A DNA stretch of 64,000 nucleotides from Cupriavidus sp. WKF15 (GTDB lineage Bacteria > Pseudomonadota > Gammaproteobacteria > Burkholderiales > Burkholderiaceae). Position 1 is the first letter of the stretch. Each line of letters begins with the position of its first letter. The DNA is taken from positions 558,001 to 622,000 of the forward strand of contig NZ_CP119573.1 of the NCBI RefSeq assembly GCF_029278605.1. Reading direction: 5' to 3'. This document shows positions 25,986-35,023 of this stretch, piece after piece. The position numbers and the translations under genes were made by a program. The notes beneath the pieces are model-generated. The model did no database searches. It was not told where the DNA came from and worked only from the letters and a program-made list of their open reading frames with translations.

Positions 25986-26978
25986 ATGTTCCAGCGATAT
26001 TCCCGGCGACGCATGCTCGCCATGCTGTCCGGACTCACGGCTGCTTGCGCGGCACCGCAATTGGTGTGGGCCGCTGGCCCGAGCCAGTATCCGAGCAAAC
26101 CTATCCGTGTCGTGGTGCCGTTTCCGGCGGGCAGTGGCACGGATAACACCGCGCGCTACATCGCGCAGACCATCACTGCACAAACCGGTCAGTCCGTCGT
26201 CGTAGAAAACCGTCCCGGCGCCAACGGGTTCATCGCGGCGACGGCCGTCGCGACAGCGCCCGGCGATGGCTACACGATGCTCATTACAACAAATACCACC
26301 CACGCGGCCAATGCGTCCCTGTTCAAGAAGCTGCCCTATGACCCGATCAAGGACTTCGCGCCGGTGTCGTTGATTGCCAAAAGTGGACTGGTCCTGGTGG
26401 TGCCGTCAGACAGCCCGGTGCAGAAGGTGACAGACCTGACCACACTGGCAAAGAACCGGCAAGGCAAGATGACCTTTTCCAGCGGCAGTTCCTCCACGCG
26501 GGTAGCCAGTGAACTCTACAAGATGATGAGCGGCACACCTGCGCTGGATGTGCCATATAAGGGCGTGCCGCAGGCCTTGACCGACTTGATGGGGCATCAG
26601 GTCGATTTCATGATTTCTGACATCAACCCAGCGCTGCCGCTGATCCAGAACGGCAAGCTCCGCGCAGTAGCCGTGACCACATCAGGTCGCAATCCCCTGC
26701 TCGGCAATGTGCCAACCATGGCGGAAAGCGGCCTGCCGGGGTATGAGATGACGGCGTGGGTGGCTGCCTTCTTTCCTGCCAATACGCCAAAGCCTGTCGT
26801 CGCGCGTATGAGCCAAATGATTCGACAGGGGCTGACGGGGCCTGCAGCAATCGAACACTTCAGTCGGACAGGTGGCCAACCCTTCCCTTCGACGCCAGAA
26901 GAGTTGGCTGCGTTCATGCATAGCGAGACAGCGAAATGGGCAAAAGTGATCAAGGCCGCCGGCATCGAGCCGGAATGA
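25986..26978 (+). CDS. Bug-family (TctC) periplasmic substrate-binding protein
   Basis: A 330-residue tripartite-tricarboxylate-transporter receptor of the Bug family, which is greatly expanded in Burkholderiales. It has an N-terminal export signal with arginines (YSRRRMLAMLSGL...AWAAG) and the family motifs YPSKPIRVVVPFPAG and ENRPGANG, with VPTMAESGLPGYE near the C terminus. No TctA/TctB membrane genes are nearby, as is common for Bug genes, so it must use a remote transporter or act as a sensor. A GGGAGGAG site precedes the ATG. It is the last gene of the rightward operon. Confidence 0.92.
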   Translation: MFQRYSRRRMLAMLSGLTAACAAPQLVWAAGPSQYPSKPIRVVVPFPAGSGTDNTARYIAQTITAQTGQSVVVENRPGANGFIAATAVATAPGDGYTMLITTNTTHAANASLFKKLPYDPIKDFAPVSLIAKSGLVLVVPSDSPVQKVTDLTTLAKNRQGKMTFSSGSSSTRVASELYKMMSGTPALDVPYKGVPQALTDLMGHQVDFMISDINPALPLIQNGKLRAVAVTTSGRNPLLGNVPTMAESGLPGYEMTAWVAAFFPANTPKPVVARMSQMIRQGLTGPAAIEHFSRTGGQPFPSTPEELAAFMHSETAKWAKVIKAAGIEPE

Positions 26979-27081
26979 TGCAATGCGCGCCACGCCAGGC
27001 AATCAATGGCGGCCCGGATGCGAGTTCGGCATTAGAAGCCCAGACACAACGAGGCCTACATAAACGCTCAGTACGTGTCTC

Positions 27082-27163
27082 GCAATGACGTTTGAACGGC
27101 CCGCCAAGCTGGGAAGTCGAGGCAGTTCGCCGGAGGATGGAGCCGTTCAAACTTAGCAATGAC
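27082..27163. repeat. 11-bp inverted repeat flanked by 8-bp direct repeats
   Basis: GTTTGAACGGC (27090-27100) and GCCGTTCAAAC (27142-27152) are perfect inverted copies. GCAATGAC occurs directly before the left arm (27082-27089) and again 3 bp after the right arm (27156-27163). The 216-bp gap between the convergent Bug and aldehyde dehydrogenase genes contains no gene, so this is either a remnant of a very small insertion or a folded transcript end. No T-run is present. Confidence 0.45.
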
Positions 27164-27195
27164 CTGGGCTGGCGCCGGCAGCCCACCCGGCGTTT

Positions 27196-28626
27196 CTAGC
27201 CAGCTATATACGCGGTCTTAACGGCCGTATAGAACTCGGCGGCATAGCTGCCTTGCTCCCGCGTGCCCAGGCTGGACGCCTTGCGGCCACCGAACGGCAC
27301 ATGGTAATCAACCCCGGCCGTCGGCACATTGACCATCACCATGCCTGCCTGGGCGTGCCGCTTGAAGTGCTGCACATGCTTGAGCGAGGTCGAGCAGATG
27401 CCCGCAGCTAGACCGAACTCGGTATCGTTGGCGAGCGCAAGCGCATGCTCGTAGTCGCGGGCCGGGATCACAGTGGCGACCGGCCCAAAGATTTCCTCGC
27501 GGCAGATGCGCATCTCGTTGCTGCAGTCGACAAAGACCGCCGGCGTCAGGTAATAGCCCGGCGTCGCGCGCGCGACCTGTTCACCGCCGCACAACAAGCG
27601 GGCGCCCTCCTCCTGTCCAATGGCGATATAGCGCAGGTCCTGGGCAAGCTGCTCGGCGCTCGCCACCGGTCCGATGTCAGTGCCGGTTTCGAGCGCGTGG
27701 CCGATCTTCAGGGCCTCGGTGCGCCGCTGCAGCTTGCTGACAAACGCCGCATAGACGCCCTCTTCCACGATCAGCCGGCTCGACGCCGTGCAGCGCTGGC
27801 CGGTGGAAAAGAATGCGCTCTGCACCGCGCAGTCCACGGCGATGTCGAGGTCGGCATCATTGAGGACCACCATCGGGTTCTTGCCGCCCATTTCGAGTTG
27901 CACCTTGGCCATGCGCTGCGCGGCCGCCTGGGCGACGCGACGCCCGGTGGCCACCGACCCGGTGAAGGTAATGGCGTCGACACGGGGGTCGTCCAGCAGT
28001 ACCTGGCCGACCTCGGCGCCGCGACCCATGACGAGGTTGAAGGTGCCTTGCGGCAAGTCGGCGCGGCTGATGATCTCCGCCAGCGCCCAGGCGCAGCCAG
28101 GCACGATCTCGGCCGGCTTGAACACCACGGTGTTGCCAAACGCCAGCGCCGGCGCGATCTTCCACGCGGGAATGGCCATCGGGAAGTTCCAGGGCGCGAT
28201 AATCCCGACCGTACCCACGGGCTCGCGTGTCACCTCGATTTCCACACCCGGCCGCACCGAGCCGAGCTTGTCGCCGCGCAAGCGCAGCGCCTCCCCGGCA
28301 AAGAACTTGAAGATATTGCCTGCGCGCGTGACTTCGCCAATGCCTTCGGGCAGGGTCTTGCCCTCCTCACGCGCGAGCAGCCAGCCGAGTTCCTTCCGCC
28401 GGGCCAGGATTTCACTGCCGATTCGGTCCAGCGCATCCGCGCGCTGCTGCGGCGTGCTGCGCGCCCACACAGGCGCGGCGAGTCGGGCAGCGGCTATGGC
28501 TTCCCTGGCCTGCGCCGCGCTCGCCTGCGCGTAGTGGTCGATGACGTCGTTGGTGTCGGATGGATTGTGGTTGATCGCGGCGTCCGTGCTGTCGTGCCAT
28601 TGGCCGCCAATGTAGTGGCTTTTCAC
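27196..28626 (-). CDS. NAD(P)-dependent aldehyde dehydrogenase
   Basis: A 476-residue ALDH oxidising an aldehyde to an acid. Catalytic residues are N147 (APWNFPM), E245 (LEMGGKN) and C279 (TGQRCTASS). The overall style (TPAVFVDCSNEMRICREEIFGPV, FHRQ-type C terminus replaced by YHVPFGGRKASSLGTREQG) is nearest to alpha-ketoglutaric-semialdehyde and succinate-semialdehyde dehydrogenases. It is the last gene of the leftward operon, 54 bp after the LysR gene. It may oxidise the aldehyde end product of the pathway into central metabolism. The substrate is not determined. Confidence 0.92.
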   Translation of the reverse strand: MKSHYIGGQWHDSTDAAINHNPSDTNDVIDHYAQASAAQAREAIAAARLAAPVWARSTPQQRADALDRIGSEILARRKELGWLLAREEGKTLPEGIGEVTRAGNIFKFFAGEALRLRGDKLGSVRPGVEIEVTREPVGTVGIIAPWNFPMAIPAWKIAPALAFGNTVVFKPAEIVPGCAWALAEIISRADLPQGTFNLVMGRGAEVGQVLLDDPRVDAITFTGSVATGRRVAQAAAQRMAKVQLEMGGKNPMVVLNDADLDIAVDCAVQSAFFSTGQRCTASSRLIVEEGVYAAFVSKLQRRTEALKIGHALETGTDIGPVASAEQLAQDLRYIAIGQEEGARLLCGGEQVARATPGYYLTPAVFVDCSNEMRICREEIFGPVATVIPARDYEHALALANDTEFGLAAGICSTSLKHVQHFKRHAQAGMVMVNVPTAGVDYHVPFGGRKASSLGTREQGSYAAEFYTAVKTAYIAG

Positions 28627-28680
28627 TGATTAGTTTCCGTTGATTGGATTGTGACCACGTCCCGCAGGCGGGATGGTCGC

Positions 28681-29592
28681 TCAGGTCGTCAGGGACAGCT
28701 CCACCTGCTTGAGCCGGTGGACGAGACCCCTGACGAACTCCGTTGTGACGCTGGACATCGCCCGCTGGCATGGCGTAATGATGCCGACGGTCAGTGCGTT
28801 GATGTTCGGCTCGTCGAAGGGCCGCCAGACCACCTCGCCGCTCGCAATCTCGTCAGCGAAGGCCAGCTTCGAGAAGAAGGAGATGCCGCGGCCCGAGGCC
28901 ACCAGGCGCTTGAGCAGGATGGTCGAATTGCAGACGACGCTGGGCGTCACCAGGTCCCAGAATTCGGCGAAGCGCGGCGAGACCACCCCTTGCAGTGGCG
29001 ACGGCCCCTCCAGGCGAAGGAACGCGTGGTCACGGCAATCGGCAAAGCTGAGCCGCTCCTTCCTTGCAAGCGGGTGTGAGGAAGCCATCACCACGCCCGG
29101 CGGCAATGCCACCTGCGCGGCGATTTCCAGGCCGGCGGGCAGCTTCGACATGAACGTCACGCCGACGTCGTATTCGCCGCCCAGGACCTTGGCCGCGACC
29201 TCGGAAGGTGTCACTGCCGCAATCGCATAGGTCACGGCGGGATACATTTCCGAGAAGTCGTCGACCGCGGCGGGCAGGAAGTCCACGAACAGCGAATCCA
29301 TCGCGACGATGGTCAGGTGGCCCTTGCGCTCGTCCTTCAGTTCATCCAGCTCGCCACGCATCAGGTGGTAGTCGTTGAGCGTCGCGCGGATATGCCGCAG
29401 CATGCGCTCGCCCGCGGCGTTCAGCCGGATGCCGTTGGGCAACCGGTCGAAGAGGTCGGTGCCCATCTCCGCTTCCAGCTTGAGGATCTGCCGGTTGACG
29501 GCACTGGAAGCCACATAGAGATTCTGCGCGGCCTTGCGGATCGATCCGCAGCGGGCCACCTCGACAAAGTACTTGAGGATGCTGGCATGCAT
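28681..29592 (-). CDS. LysR-family transcriptional regulator
   Basis: A 303-residue LysR protein. The start at 29592 gives the standard helix-turn-helix at the N terminus (MHASILKYFVEVARCGSIRK, then AAQNLYVASSAVNRQILKLE), followed by a periplasmic-binding-protein-like effector domain from about 90. It lies between the ferredoxin (33 bp away) and aldehyde dehydrogenase (54 bp) on the same strand, an unusual position since LysR genes are mostly divergent from their targets. It may activate the operon from the promoter upstream of the ABC genes. The effector is unknown. Confidence 0.9.
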   Translation of the reverse strand: MHASILKYFVEVARCGSIRKAAQNLYVASSAVNRQILKLEAEMGTDLFDRLPNGIRLNAAGERMLRHIRATLNDYHLMRGELDELKDERKGHLTIVAMDSLFVDFLPAAVDDFSEMYPAVTYAIAAVTPSEVAAKVLGGEYDVGVTFMSKLPAGLEIAAQVALPPGVVMASSHPLARKERLSFADCRDHAFLRLEGPSPLQGVVSPRFAEFWDLVTPSVVCNSTILLKRLVASGRGISFFSKLAFADEIASGEVVWRPFDEPNINALTVGIITPCQRAMSSVTTEFVRGLVHRLKQVELSLTT

Positions 29593-29624
29593 GGCAAATG
29601 TCTCCGCCGGGACCTTCTGGGGGC

Positions 29625-29960
29625 CTAGGCCCGCACTGCAGTGGGATACGCTGACACCACGGGATGATCGCACGCGACCGGCCCGATGTAGTCGGCGCCG
29701 CCCGGCGAACCGATGCCGCTGACCGCCGGGCCGAAGAACTCCCGGTTGACGGCGGCAAAGACCACCTCCGCTTCCGGCAGTTCGTTGTCCGCGTGGATCG
29801 CTTCGGTCGGGCATACCGAGACGCAGATGCCGCAGCTGATGCACTCGTCCGGATGGATGTACAGGGTACGCCCACCCTCGTAGATGCAGTCGACCGGGCA
29901 GCACTGGACACAGGCGCGGTCCTTGATGTCGATGCAGCCCGAAGCAATGACGTAGGCCAT
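29625..29960 (-). CDS. Seven-iron ferredoxin (FdxA type)
   Basis: A 111-residue ferredoxin with C9, C17 and C50 set for a [3Fe-4S] cluster and C21, C40, C43 and C46 for a [4Fe-4S] cluster, the arrangement of 7Fe ferredoxins such as FdxA (ACVQCCPVDCIYEG, CISCGICVSVCPTEAI). C25 is also kept. The C-terminal 45 residues are variable. Its ATG overlaps the stop of the enoyl-CoA hydratase (TGATG). In an operon with a FAD oxidoreductase it is a likely electron carrier for that enzyme, though it has no reductase gene next to it. Confidence 0.9.
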   Translation of the reverse strand: MAYVIASGCIDIKDRACVQCCPVDCIYEGGRTLYIHPDECISCGICVSVCPTEAIHADNELPEAEVVFAAVNREFFGPAVSGIGSPGGADYIGPVACDHPVVSAYPTAVRA

Positions 29961-30733
29961 CACCGACCCCGCCACACAGGCTTGCGTTTTTGCTGGAAGG
30001 CCAGCACGCCCTCGTGCGCGTCTTCGGACTGCAGGGCGCTGACCAGCGCCGGCAGCCGCAGCGCCTGCGCATCGGACGGCGACAGCGTGGCGGTGCGGCG
30101 CACGACCTGCTTGATGGCCTGCTGCGACAGCGGTGCGCACGCCAGCAAGGCACCGATCCAGCGTTGCACCGCGTCGTCCAGCTGTGCGCGCGGCACGACT
30201 TCGTTGATCAGCCCCATTCCCTCGGCTTCCCGCGCTGATACGCGCTTGCCGGTAAGCAGCATCGCCATGGCCTGGCGATAGGGAATCTGGCGCTGCAGCA
30301 GGGTCATGCCACCGTCCAGCGGCATGCGCCCGACCAGGGCTTCGGGCAAGCCGAAGCTCGCTTCCTCGCATGCCACGACGATATCGCAGCCCAGCACCAT
30401 CTCGAAGCCGCCACCCAGCGCAAAGCCGTTGACGCGCGCGATGACCGGCAGGTTCAGCGATTCCCGCAGCGCAATCCCGCCGAAGCCACCGGGACGCGAA
30501 GCGCCCCAGTATTCGAGGCCCGTGGTAGCGGGATTCTTCAGGTCCGCGCCCACGCAGAACGCGCGCTCCCCGGCGCCGGTCAGCACCACCACGCGCACAT
30601 CGTCGCGACGCTCGAGTTCGGTCCAGATGGCCTGCAGTTCGGCTTCGGTAGCGAGGTCGACAGCGTTCAGGACGTCCGGGCGCGACAGCGTGACCGTTGC
30701 GACATAGTTCCCGACTTGCAGACTGACGCTCAT
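29960..30733 (-). CDS. Enoyl-CoA hydratase/isomerase family protein
   Basis: A 257-residue crotonase. AFCVGADLKNP and NGFALGGGFEMVLGCDI give the oxyanion hole, and FGLPEALVGRMP follows with the catalytic-glutamate region. The start at 30733 has GGAGG five bases upstream and overlaps the CoA-transferase stop (ATGA), so the pair is translationally coupled. It probably works on the CoA ester made by the adjacent transferase. It is not a recent copy of the crotonase at 21746. Confidence 0.9.
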   Translation of the reverse strand: MSVSLQVGNYVATVTLSRPDVLNAVDLATEAELQAIWTELERRDDVRVVVLTGAGERAFCVGADLKNPATTGLEYWGASRPGGFGGIALRESLNLPVIARVNGFALGGGFEMVLGCDIVVACEEASFGLPEALVGRMPLDGGMTLLQRQIPYRQAMAMLLTGKRVSAREAEGMGLINEVVPRAQLDDAVQRWIGALLACAPLSQQAIKQVVRRTATLSPSDAQALRLPALVSALQSEDAHEGVLAFQQKRKPVWRGR

Positions 30734-31920
30734 GATGCCTCCGTTTCCGTCGCCACCGGCGTGCCGGCGTGGCCGGCCAACTCCGCCAGTACTTCCTGGT
30801 TGTGCTGGCCAAGCCGGGGGGGCGCGCGGCGCAGCGTCACGCGTGCGCCCGACATGCTGATCGGGCTGTTGATGAACCGGACCTGCTGGCCTTCGCCCTG
30901 CCCTTCCAGCAGCATCCCGTTGTGGTGGGTCTGGGGATCGACCAGCGCCTCGCGCAGGTCGCGCACCGGAGCGCACAGGATGTCCTGCGCTTCCAGCCGG
31001 GCCAGCCAGTGCTCGCGCGTATTGCTGGCGAAGCGCTCGCGCAGGGTGGCCTGCAACGCGGCCTTGTTCAGGAACTGCTGGCCGAGGTCGCTGTAACGGG
31101 GATCGGCCGAGAGGTCTTCGAGTTCCAGCGCTGCACAGATATCGCGCAACGGGTTCTCCTTGAAGGCGCCGACCATCACCAGCGGTCCGTTCGTGGCCTC
31201 AAACGCCCCCGATAGTGGCATGGCCGCCCAGTTGACCTCCGAGTCCTCCATCATGATCATGGCCGCCTCCTGCATCTGCATGGCGAGCATCGAGTTGTAG
31301 AGCGAGACGCTGATCTTCTGCCCTTCGCCGGTGCGGGCCCGGTCCAGCAGCGCCAGCAGCACCCCCTGGACCATGTGCATGCCCGCGGAATAGTCGGCCA
31401 GCGCGGTCGGGTAGACCGAAACCGGCAGCGACTCGTCGGCACGGCGCGCCATCAAGCCCGTGATGGCTTGCGCAAGAACGTCCTGGCCGCCCTTGTGCGC
31501 ATAGGGCCCGCTTTCGCCAAAGCCGGTGCCCACCGCATAGATGATCCGGGGATTCATCTCGCGGCATGCCTCATAGGACAGGCCCATGCGCTCCATCACG
31601 CCCGCGCGGAAATTGTTGACCACCACGTCGGCGCCGGCAATCAGTGCCTTGACCTGGTCCATCGCGTTCGGATCGCGCAGGTTCAGCGCGACGCTGCGCT
31701 TGTTGCGGTTCAGGCTGCAGAAGATCGGGTTGTCGGCGCCCGCAACCGGCTCGAAGGTGGACCGGCTGAGATCCCCGGCCCCCTCGCGTTCGATCTTGAT
31801 GACATCCGCGCCATAGTCAGCCAGGGTCTGCGTGCAGACCGGCCCCATCATGACCTGGGTGAAGTCGATCACGCGGACGCCGCTGAGCGGGAGATTCCTT
31901 TGCATGGCTTGCGTGGTCAT
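30730..31920 (-). CDS. CaiB/BaiF family CoA-transferase
   Basis: A 396-residue family III CoA-transferase. The N-terminal motif GVRVIDFTQVMMGPVCTQTL, the region ADVIKIEREG and the catalytic aspartate D176 in LADYSAG are present. It overlaps both neighbours by 4 bp (FAD oxidoreductase upstream, crotonase downstream), so the three form a tight block. It should activate an acid produced by the FAD enzyme or imported by the ABC system. The CoA donor is not known; succinyl-CoA is common in the family. Confidence 0.9.
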   Translation of the reverse strand: MTTQAMQRNLPLSGVRVIDFTQVMMGPVCTQTLADYGADVIKIEREGAGDLSRSTFEPVAGADNPIFCSLNRNKRSVALNLRDPNAMDQVKALIAGADVVVNNFRAGVMERMGLSYEACREMNPRIIYAVGTGFGESGPYAHKGGQDVLAQAITGLMARRADESLPVSVYPTALADYSAGMHMVQGVLLALLDRARTGEGQKISVSLYNSMLAMQMQEAAMIMMEDSEVNWAAMPLSGAFEATNGPLVMVGAFKENPLRDICAALELEDLSADPRYSDLGQQFLNKAALQATLRERFASNTREHWLARLEAQDILCAPVRDLREALVDPQTHHNGMLLEGQGEGQQVRFINSPISMSGARVTLRRAPPRLGQHNQEVLAELAGHAGTPVATETEAS

Positions 31921-33299
31921 GCTGCCTCCACCTGCACATAAGTCGCCAGGGCCGGAACATCGGCATTGCGTCCGGTCTGGTCACCGGGGTCTGCGCCTTG
32001 CGCGCGAAGCGTCTTCTGTACCGCGCGCACATCCACGTCGCGCACCGAGACCCCGGCATTCAGCGCCAGCGCGGCGGCCACGCCGGCGGCTTCGCCCATG
32101 GCCATGCAAGGCGGGATCTCGCGCGAGATCTTTTGCGCCTGGGAGGTGGCGGAATAGTGGCGCCCTGCCACCAGCAGGTTATCGACCTGCTTGGGCAGCA
32201 GCACGCGATAAGGCATGTAGTAATCGCGGCCGCGCGCGATGCTGTCGTCAAAGCGCGCGCGCTGGGCCACGTCTTCCTTGGACATCATATACTCGCCGTC
32301 GAGCAGGCGGGTCTGGCGCACGCCGGTCTGCGGCGCCACGTCGATGACATAGCACTGCTCGAAGCCGGGCATCTTCTCGCGCACGAAATCGACCACCGCG
32401 TGGATATGCTTGCGGCCCTGGATCTCCGCACGCGTCAGGTCTTCCGCCTTGAGGCCGTCGATGCCGGCCATATGCGGGCAGTTGCACCACACCACGCCCG
32501 GCAGCGGGGTTTTCAGCCACCACAGGCCCCAGGAACCGCCCAGGACCCGCTTGACCTGGCGGTCGAGCTCGGCGTAGGTTTCCGGCTCCTCGCGCTCGAA
32601 GCGCTCGGCTGCTTCCGTGTCGACGCCGCCAAGGCGGAACACGGTGGTGGTGATATAGCTGCCGCCGATATGCGGCGCGCCGGCGGAGGCGGCGACATCG
32701 AGGTCGCCGGTGGTGTCGATCACCACGTCGGCGAGGATCGCTTCGCGGCCGCTCTTGGTCTCGCAGATCACGCCCCTGACCTTGCCGTCTTCCACCAGCG
32801 TCTGCGAGAACCAGGAATGCAGGCGCAGCTCGATGCCGGCTTCCTGCACCATCTCCAGCGCCACGCGCTTGTAGGCGTCGGGATCAAAGGCCGCGGCAAA
32901 GCAGATCGGGTGGGGCGTCTTCTGGCTGTGGAAGTCAAAGGTGCCCCAGCGCCCCCAGCGCCGGTAGGCCGCGGGGTCGTCACCCCACTCGTCGGCGCGC
33001 GGAAAGCGCGCCAGACCCACGGCAGCCATGCGTTCGATCATGGTCATGCAGTTGCCGCGTACCGAGATTTCCTGCAGGTGGCTGTCCCACATATCGTCAA
33101 GCACCAACACCATGCCGCCCGACGCCAGTCCGCCCAGATGGTTGTAGCGCTCCAGCAGGATGGTGCGTGCACCGTTGCGCGCCGCCGCCAGCGCGGCGGA
33201 CAGGCCGGCAGGGCCGCCACCCACCACCACCACATTGGCCTGCGCCGCCACGCGCACATCCCTGGCGGGCTGGCGGATCCAGTCATTGATTTTGTTCAT
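31917..33299 (-). CDS. FAD-dependent oxidoreductase
   Basis: A 460-residue flavoprotein of the FAD_oxidored (pfam12831-like) group. The dinucleotide-binding fold is at about 23-51 (VVVVGGGPAGLSAALAAARN followed by ILLER). A second FAD contact near the C terminus reads VDNLLVAGRHYSATSQAQ, with IPPCMAMGEAAGVAAAL. There is no membrane segment or signal. The family oxidises or reduces small organic molecules, and the reaction is not predictable. The ferredoxin three genes downstream is a candidate electron partner, and the ABC importer directly upstream is a candidate substrate source. Confidence 0.85.
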   Translation of the reverse strand: MNKINDWIRQPARDVRVAAQANVVVVGGGPAGLSAALAAARNGARTILLERYNHLGGLASGGMVLVLDDMWDSHLQEISVRGNCMTMIERMAAVGLARFPRADEWGDDPAAYRRWGRWGTFDFHSQKTPHPICFAAAFDPDAYKRVALEMVQEAGIELRLHSWFSQTLVEDGKVRGVICETKSGREAILADVVIDTTGDLDVAASAGAPHIGGSYITTTVFRLGGVDTEAAERFEREEPETYAELDRQVKRVLGGSWGLWWLKTPLPGVVWCNCPHMAGIDGLKAEDLTRAEIQGRKHIHAVVDFVREKMPGFEQCYVIDVAPQTGVRQTRLLDGEYMMSKEDVAQRARFDDSIARGRDYYMPYRVLLPKQVDNLLVAGRHYSATSQAQKISREIPPCMAMGEAAGVAAALALNAGVSVRDVDVRAVQKTLRAQGADPGDQTGRNADVPALATYVQVEAA

Positions 33300-33344
33300 G
33301 CTTGTCCTTGGAATCGTTGTTGTCGGGCGATGCCCGGCGGGCGC

Positions 33345-34184
33345 TCAGTGGGCACTCGCCGGTTGCCATTTGATGATCCGGCGCTCAAGCGCCGCGATGA
33401 CGAGAAAGAACATGCCGGACAGGGCCGCGCTCATGAGGATGGCCGCGTACAGCAAAGCGGAGTCAAACGCGTAGGTGGCCTGGATGATCATGGCGCCGAT
33501 GCCTTCGGTGGCGCCGATCCACTCACCCACCACGGCGCCGATGACCGACATAGAAGCCGCGATGCGCAGCGCCGAAAACAGGTATGGCAGAGAATTGAAC
33601 AGGCGCAGCTTGAAGAAGATCTCGCGCCTGCTGGCGGAAAGGACCTGCATCAGTTCGAGCGACTGCGGGTTGACCGCCTCCAGCCCGCGTACCATGTTCA
33701 CTAGGGTGGGGAAGAAGCACACGATGGCGGCAATGGTGATCTTGGGCGCGATGCCATTGCCCATGATCAGCACCAGGATCGGCGCTTTGGCCACCACCGG
33801 GATCGAATTGATCATCACGGCGACCGGGTAGAAGATATCCTGCAAAGTCCGGTTGTGGACGAACACCGTTGCCAGCACGATGGCCATCAGGTTGCCCAGC
33901 AGGAAGCCACCCACGGCTTCGGTTGCGGTCGGAATGAGGTTCTGCAGCAGGATGTCGCGCTTGTCGAACAGCGTCTGCAGCACCAGGCCGGGCGAAGGGG
34001 CGATGAAAGGCTTGATGTCGAAGCCCGCGACCACTACCCACCACGTGAATGCCAACGCGGCAATGCCGAGTGCGGGCAGCGCCCGCGCACGCCACAGGCG
34101 CCGGCGGCGACTGGCGCGGTAGGCGTCGGCTTCGGGGTCCGCTCCGGTGGCGGCCAGGCCCACCTTCATTTCCGTGGCACTCAT
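33345..34184 (-). CDS. ABC transporter permease, nitrate/sulfonate/taurine type
   Basis: A 279-residue membrane protein of the SsuC/TauC class, with an N-terminal cytoplasmic tail of about 35 residues and about six membrane segments. The coupling-loop (EAA-like) region is around QVLSASRREIFFKLRLFNSL...ALRIAASMSVIGAVVGEW. Its ATG overlaps the ATPase stop by one base. Together with the ATPase and binding protein it forms one importer, probably for an organic anion such as an aromatic carboxylate or sulfonate. Confidence 0.92.
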   Translation of the reverse strand: MSATEMKVGLAATGADPEADAYRASRRRRLWRARALPALGIAALAFTWWVVVAGFDIKPFIAPSPGLVLQTLFDKRDILLQNLIPTATEAVGGFLLGNLMAIVLATVFVHNRTLQDIFYPVAVMINSIPVVAKAPILVLIMGNGIAPKITIAAIVCFFPTLVNMVRGLEAVNPQSLELMQVLSASRREIFFKLRLFNSLPYLFSALRIAASMSVIGAVVGEWIGATEGIGAMIIQATYAFDSALLYAAILMSAALSGMFFLVIAALERRIIKWQPASAH

Positions 34185-35020
34185 CAGCAGGTCTCCAGCA
34201 CGCGCCGCAAATGGGCGGATAGTTGTACGAACTCGGTTGTCTCGCGAATGTCGAGGGTGCGGTCCTCGGTCAGCGTGACCGGCACGATTTCCCTGACCCG
34301 GCCAGGATTGGCCGCAAGCAGCAGCACACGCTGGCCGAGGAAGGCGGCCTCATAGATGCTGTGCGTGACGAACAGGATGGTCAGGCCCAGCTCGCGCCAG
34401 ACGCGGCGCAGTTCCTCGTTCAGGCGGTCGCGGGTGATCTCGTCAAGGGCGCCGAAGGGTTCGTCCATCAACAGGATGCGGGGGTCGCTGACAAGCGCGC
34501 GTGCGATCGCCACTCGCTGCCGCATGCCACCCGACATCTCGTGTGGATAGGCGTCTTCACGTCCCTTGAGGCCAACCAGTTCCAGCAATTCGCGCGGCGT
34601 AGCCTTGCCCGCGCGGGACTTGCCCTTGGCGACCTCCAGGGGCAGCTCCACATTCTGCAGCGCCGTGCGCCACGGCAGCAGTGCGGCGTCCTGGAACACG
34701 AATCCGATATCGCGCCTGGCGCGTGCCACGGCCGGCGTTTCGTCGAGCACGCGAATCTGACCACGGCTGGGCTTGACCAGGTCGGCGATAACACGCAGGA
34801 AGGTGGACTTGCCGCACCCCGACGGGCCGAGCAGGGTCAGGAACTCGCCCCTGGCCACGTCGAGGCTCAGGCCCTCGATGGCAGTCGTGCTGCGCCGGTC
34901 GGTAAAGAAGCGGACGTTGACGTTACGGCACTGGATTGAGAGTCCCGCATCTGTGTCGCGCACGAGCGGGGTGTTGACGGCGCGCGCCGCGCCGACGGTC
35001 TCCGGTAGGATCGCTTGCAT
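34184..35020 (-). CDS. ABC transporter ATP-binding protein, SsuB/TauB type
   Basis: A 278-residue ATPase. Walker A is GPSGCGKST, the signature is MSGGMRQRVAIARAL, and Walker B with the D-loop is RILLMDEPFGALDE. An N-terminal extension of about 28 residues precedes the domain. It lies 3 bp after the binding-protein gene and overlaps the permease gene. It powers the adjacent importer. Confidence 0.94.
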   Translation of the reverse strand: MQAILPETVGAARAVNTPLVRDTDAGLSIQCRNVNVRFFTDRRSTTAIEGLSLDVARGEFLTLLGPSGCGKSTFLRVIADLVKPSRGQIRVLDETPAVARARRDIGFVFQDAALLPWRTALQNVELPLEVAKGKSRAGKATPRELLELVGLKGREDAYPHEMSGGMRQRVAIARALVSDPRILLMDEPFGALDEITRDRLNEELRRVWRELGLTILFVTHSIYEAAFLGQRVLLLAANPGRVREIVPVTLTEDRTLDIRETTEFVQLSAHLRRVLETC

Positions 35021-35023
35021 CGT

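Noticed and set aside
31998..33704. 568-codon plus-strand frame opposite the FAD oxidoreductase
   Set aside because: Low-complexity, histidine-rich product with no motif; the opposite strand has a clear FAD-binding protein.
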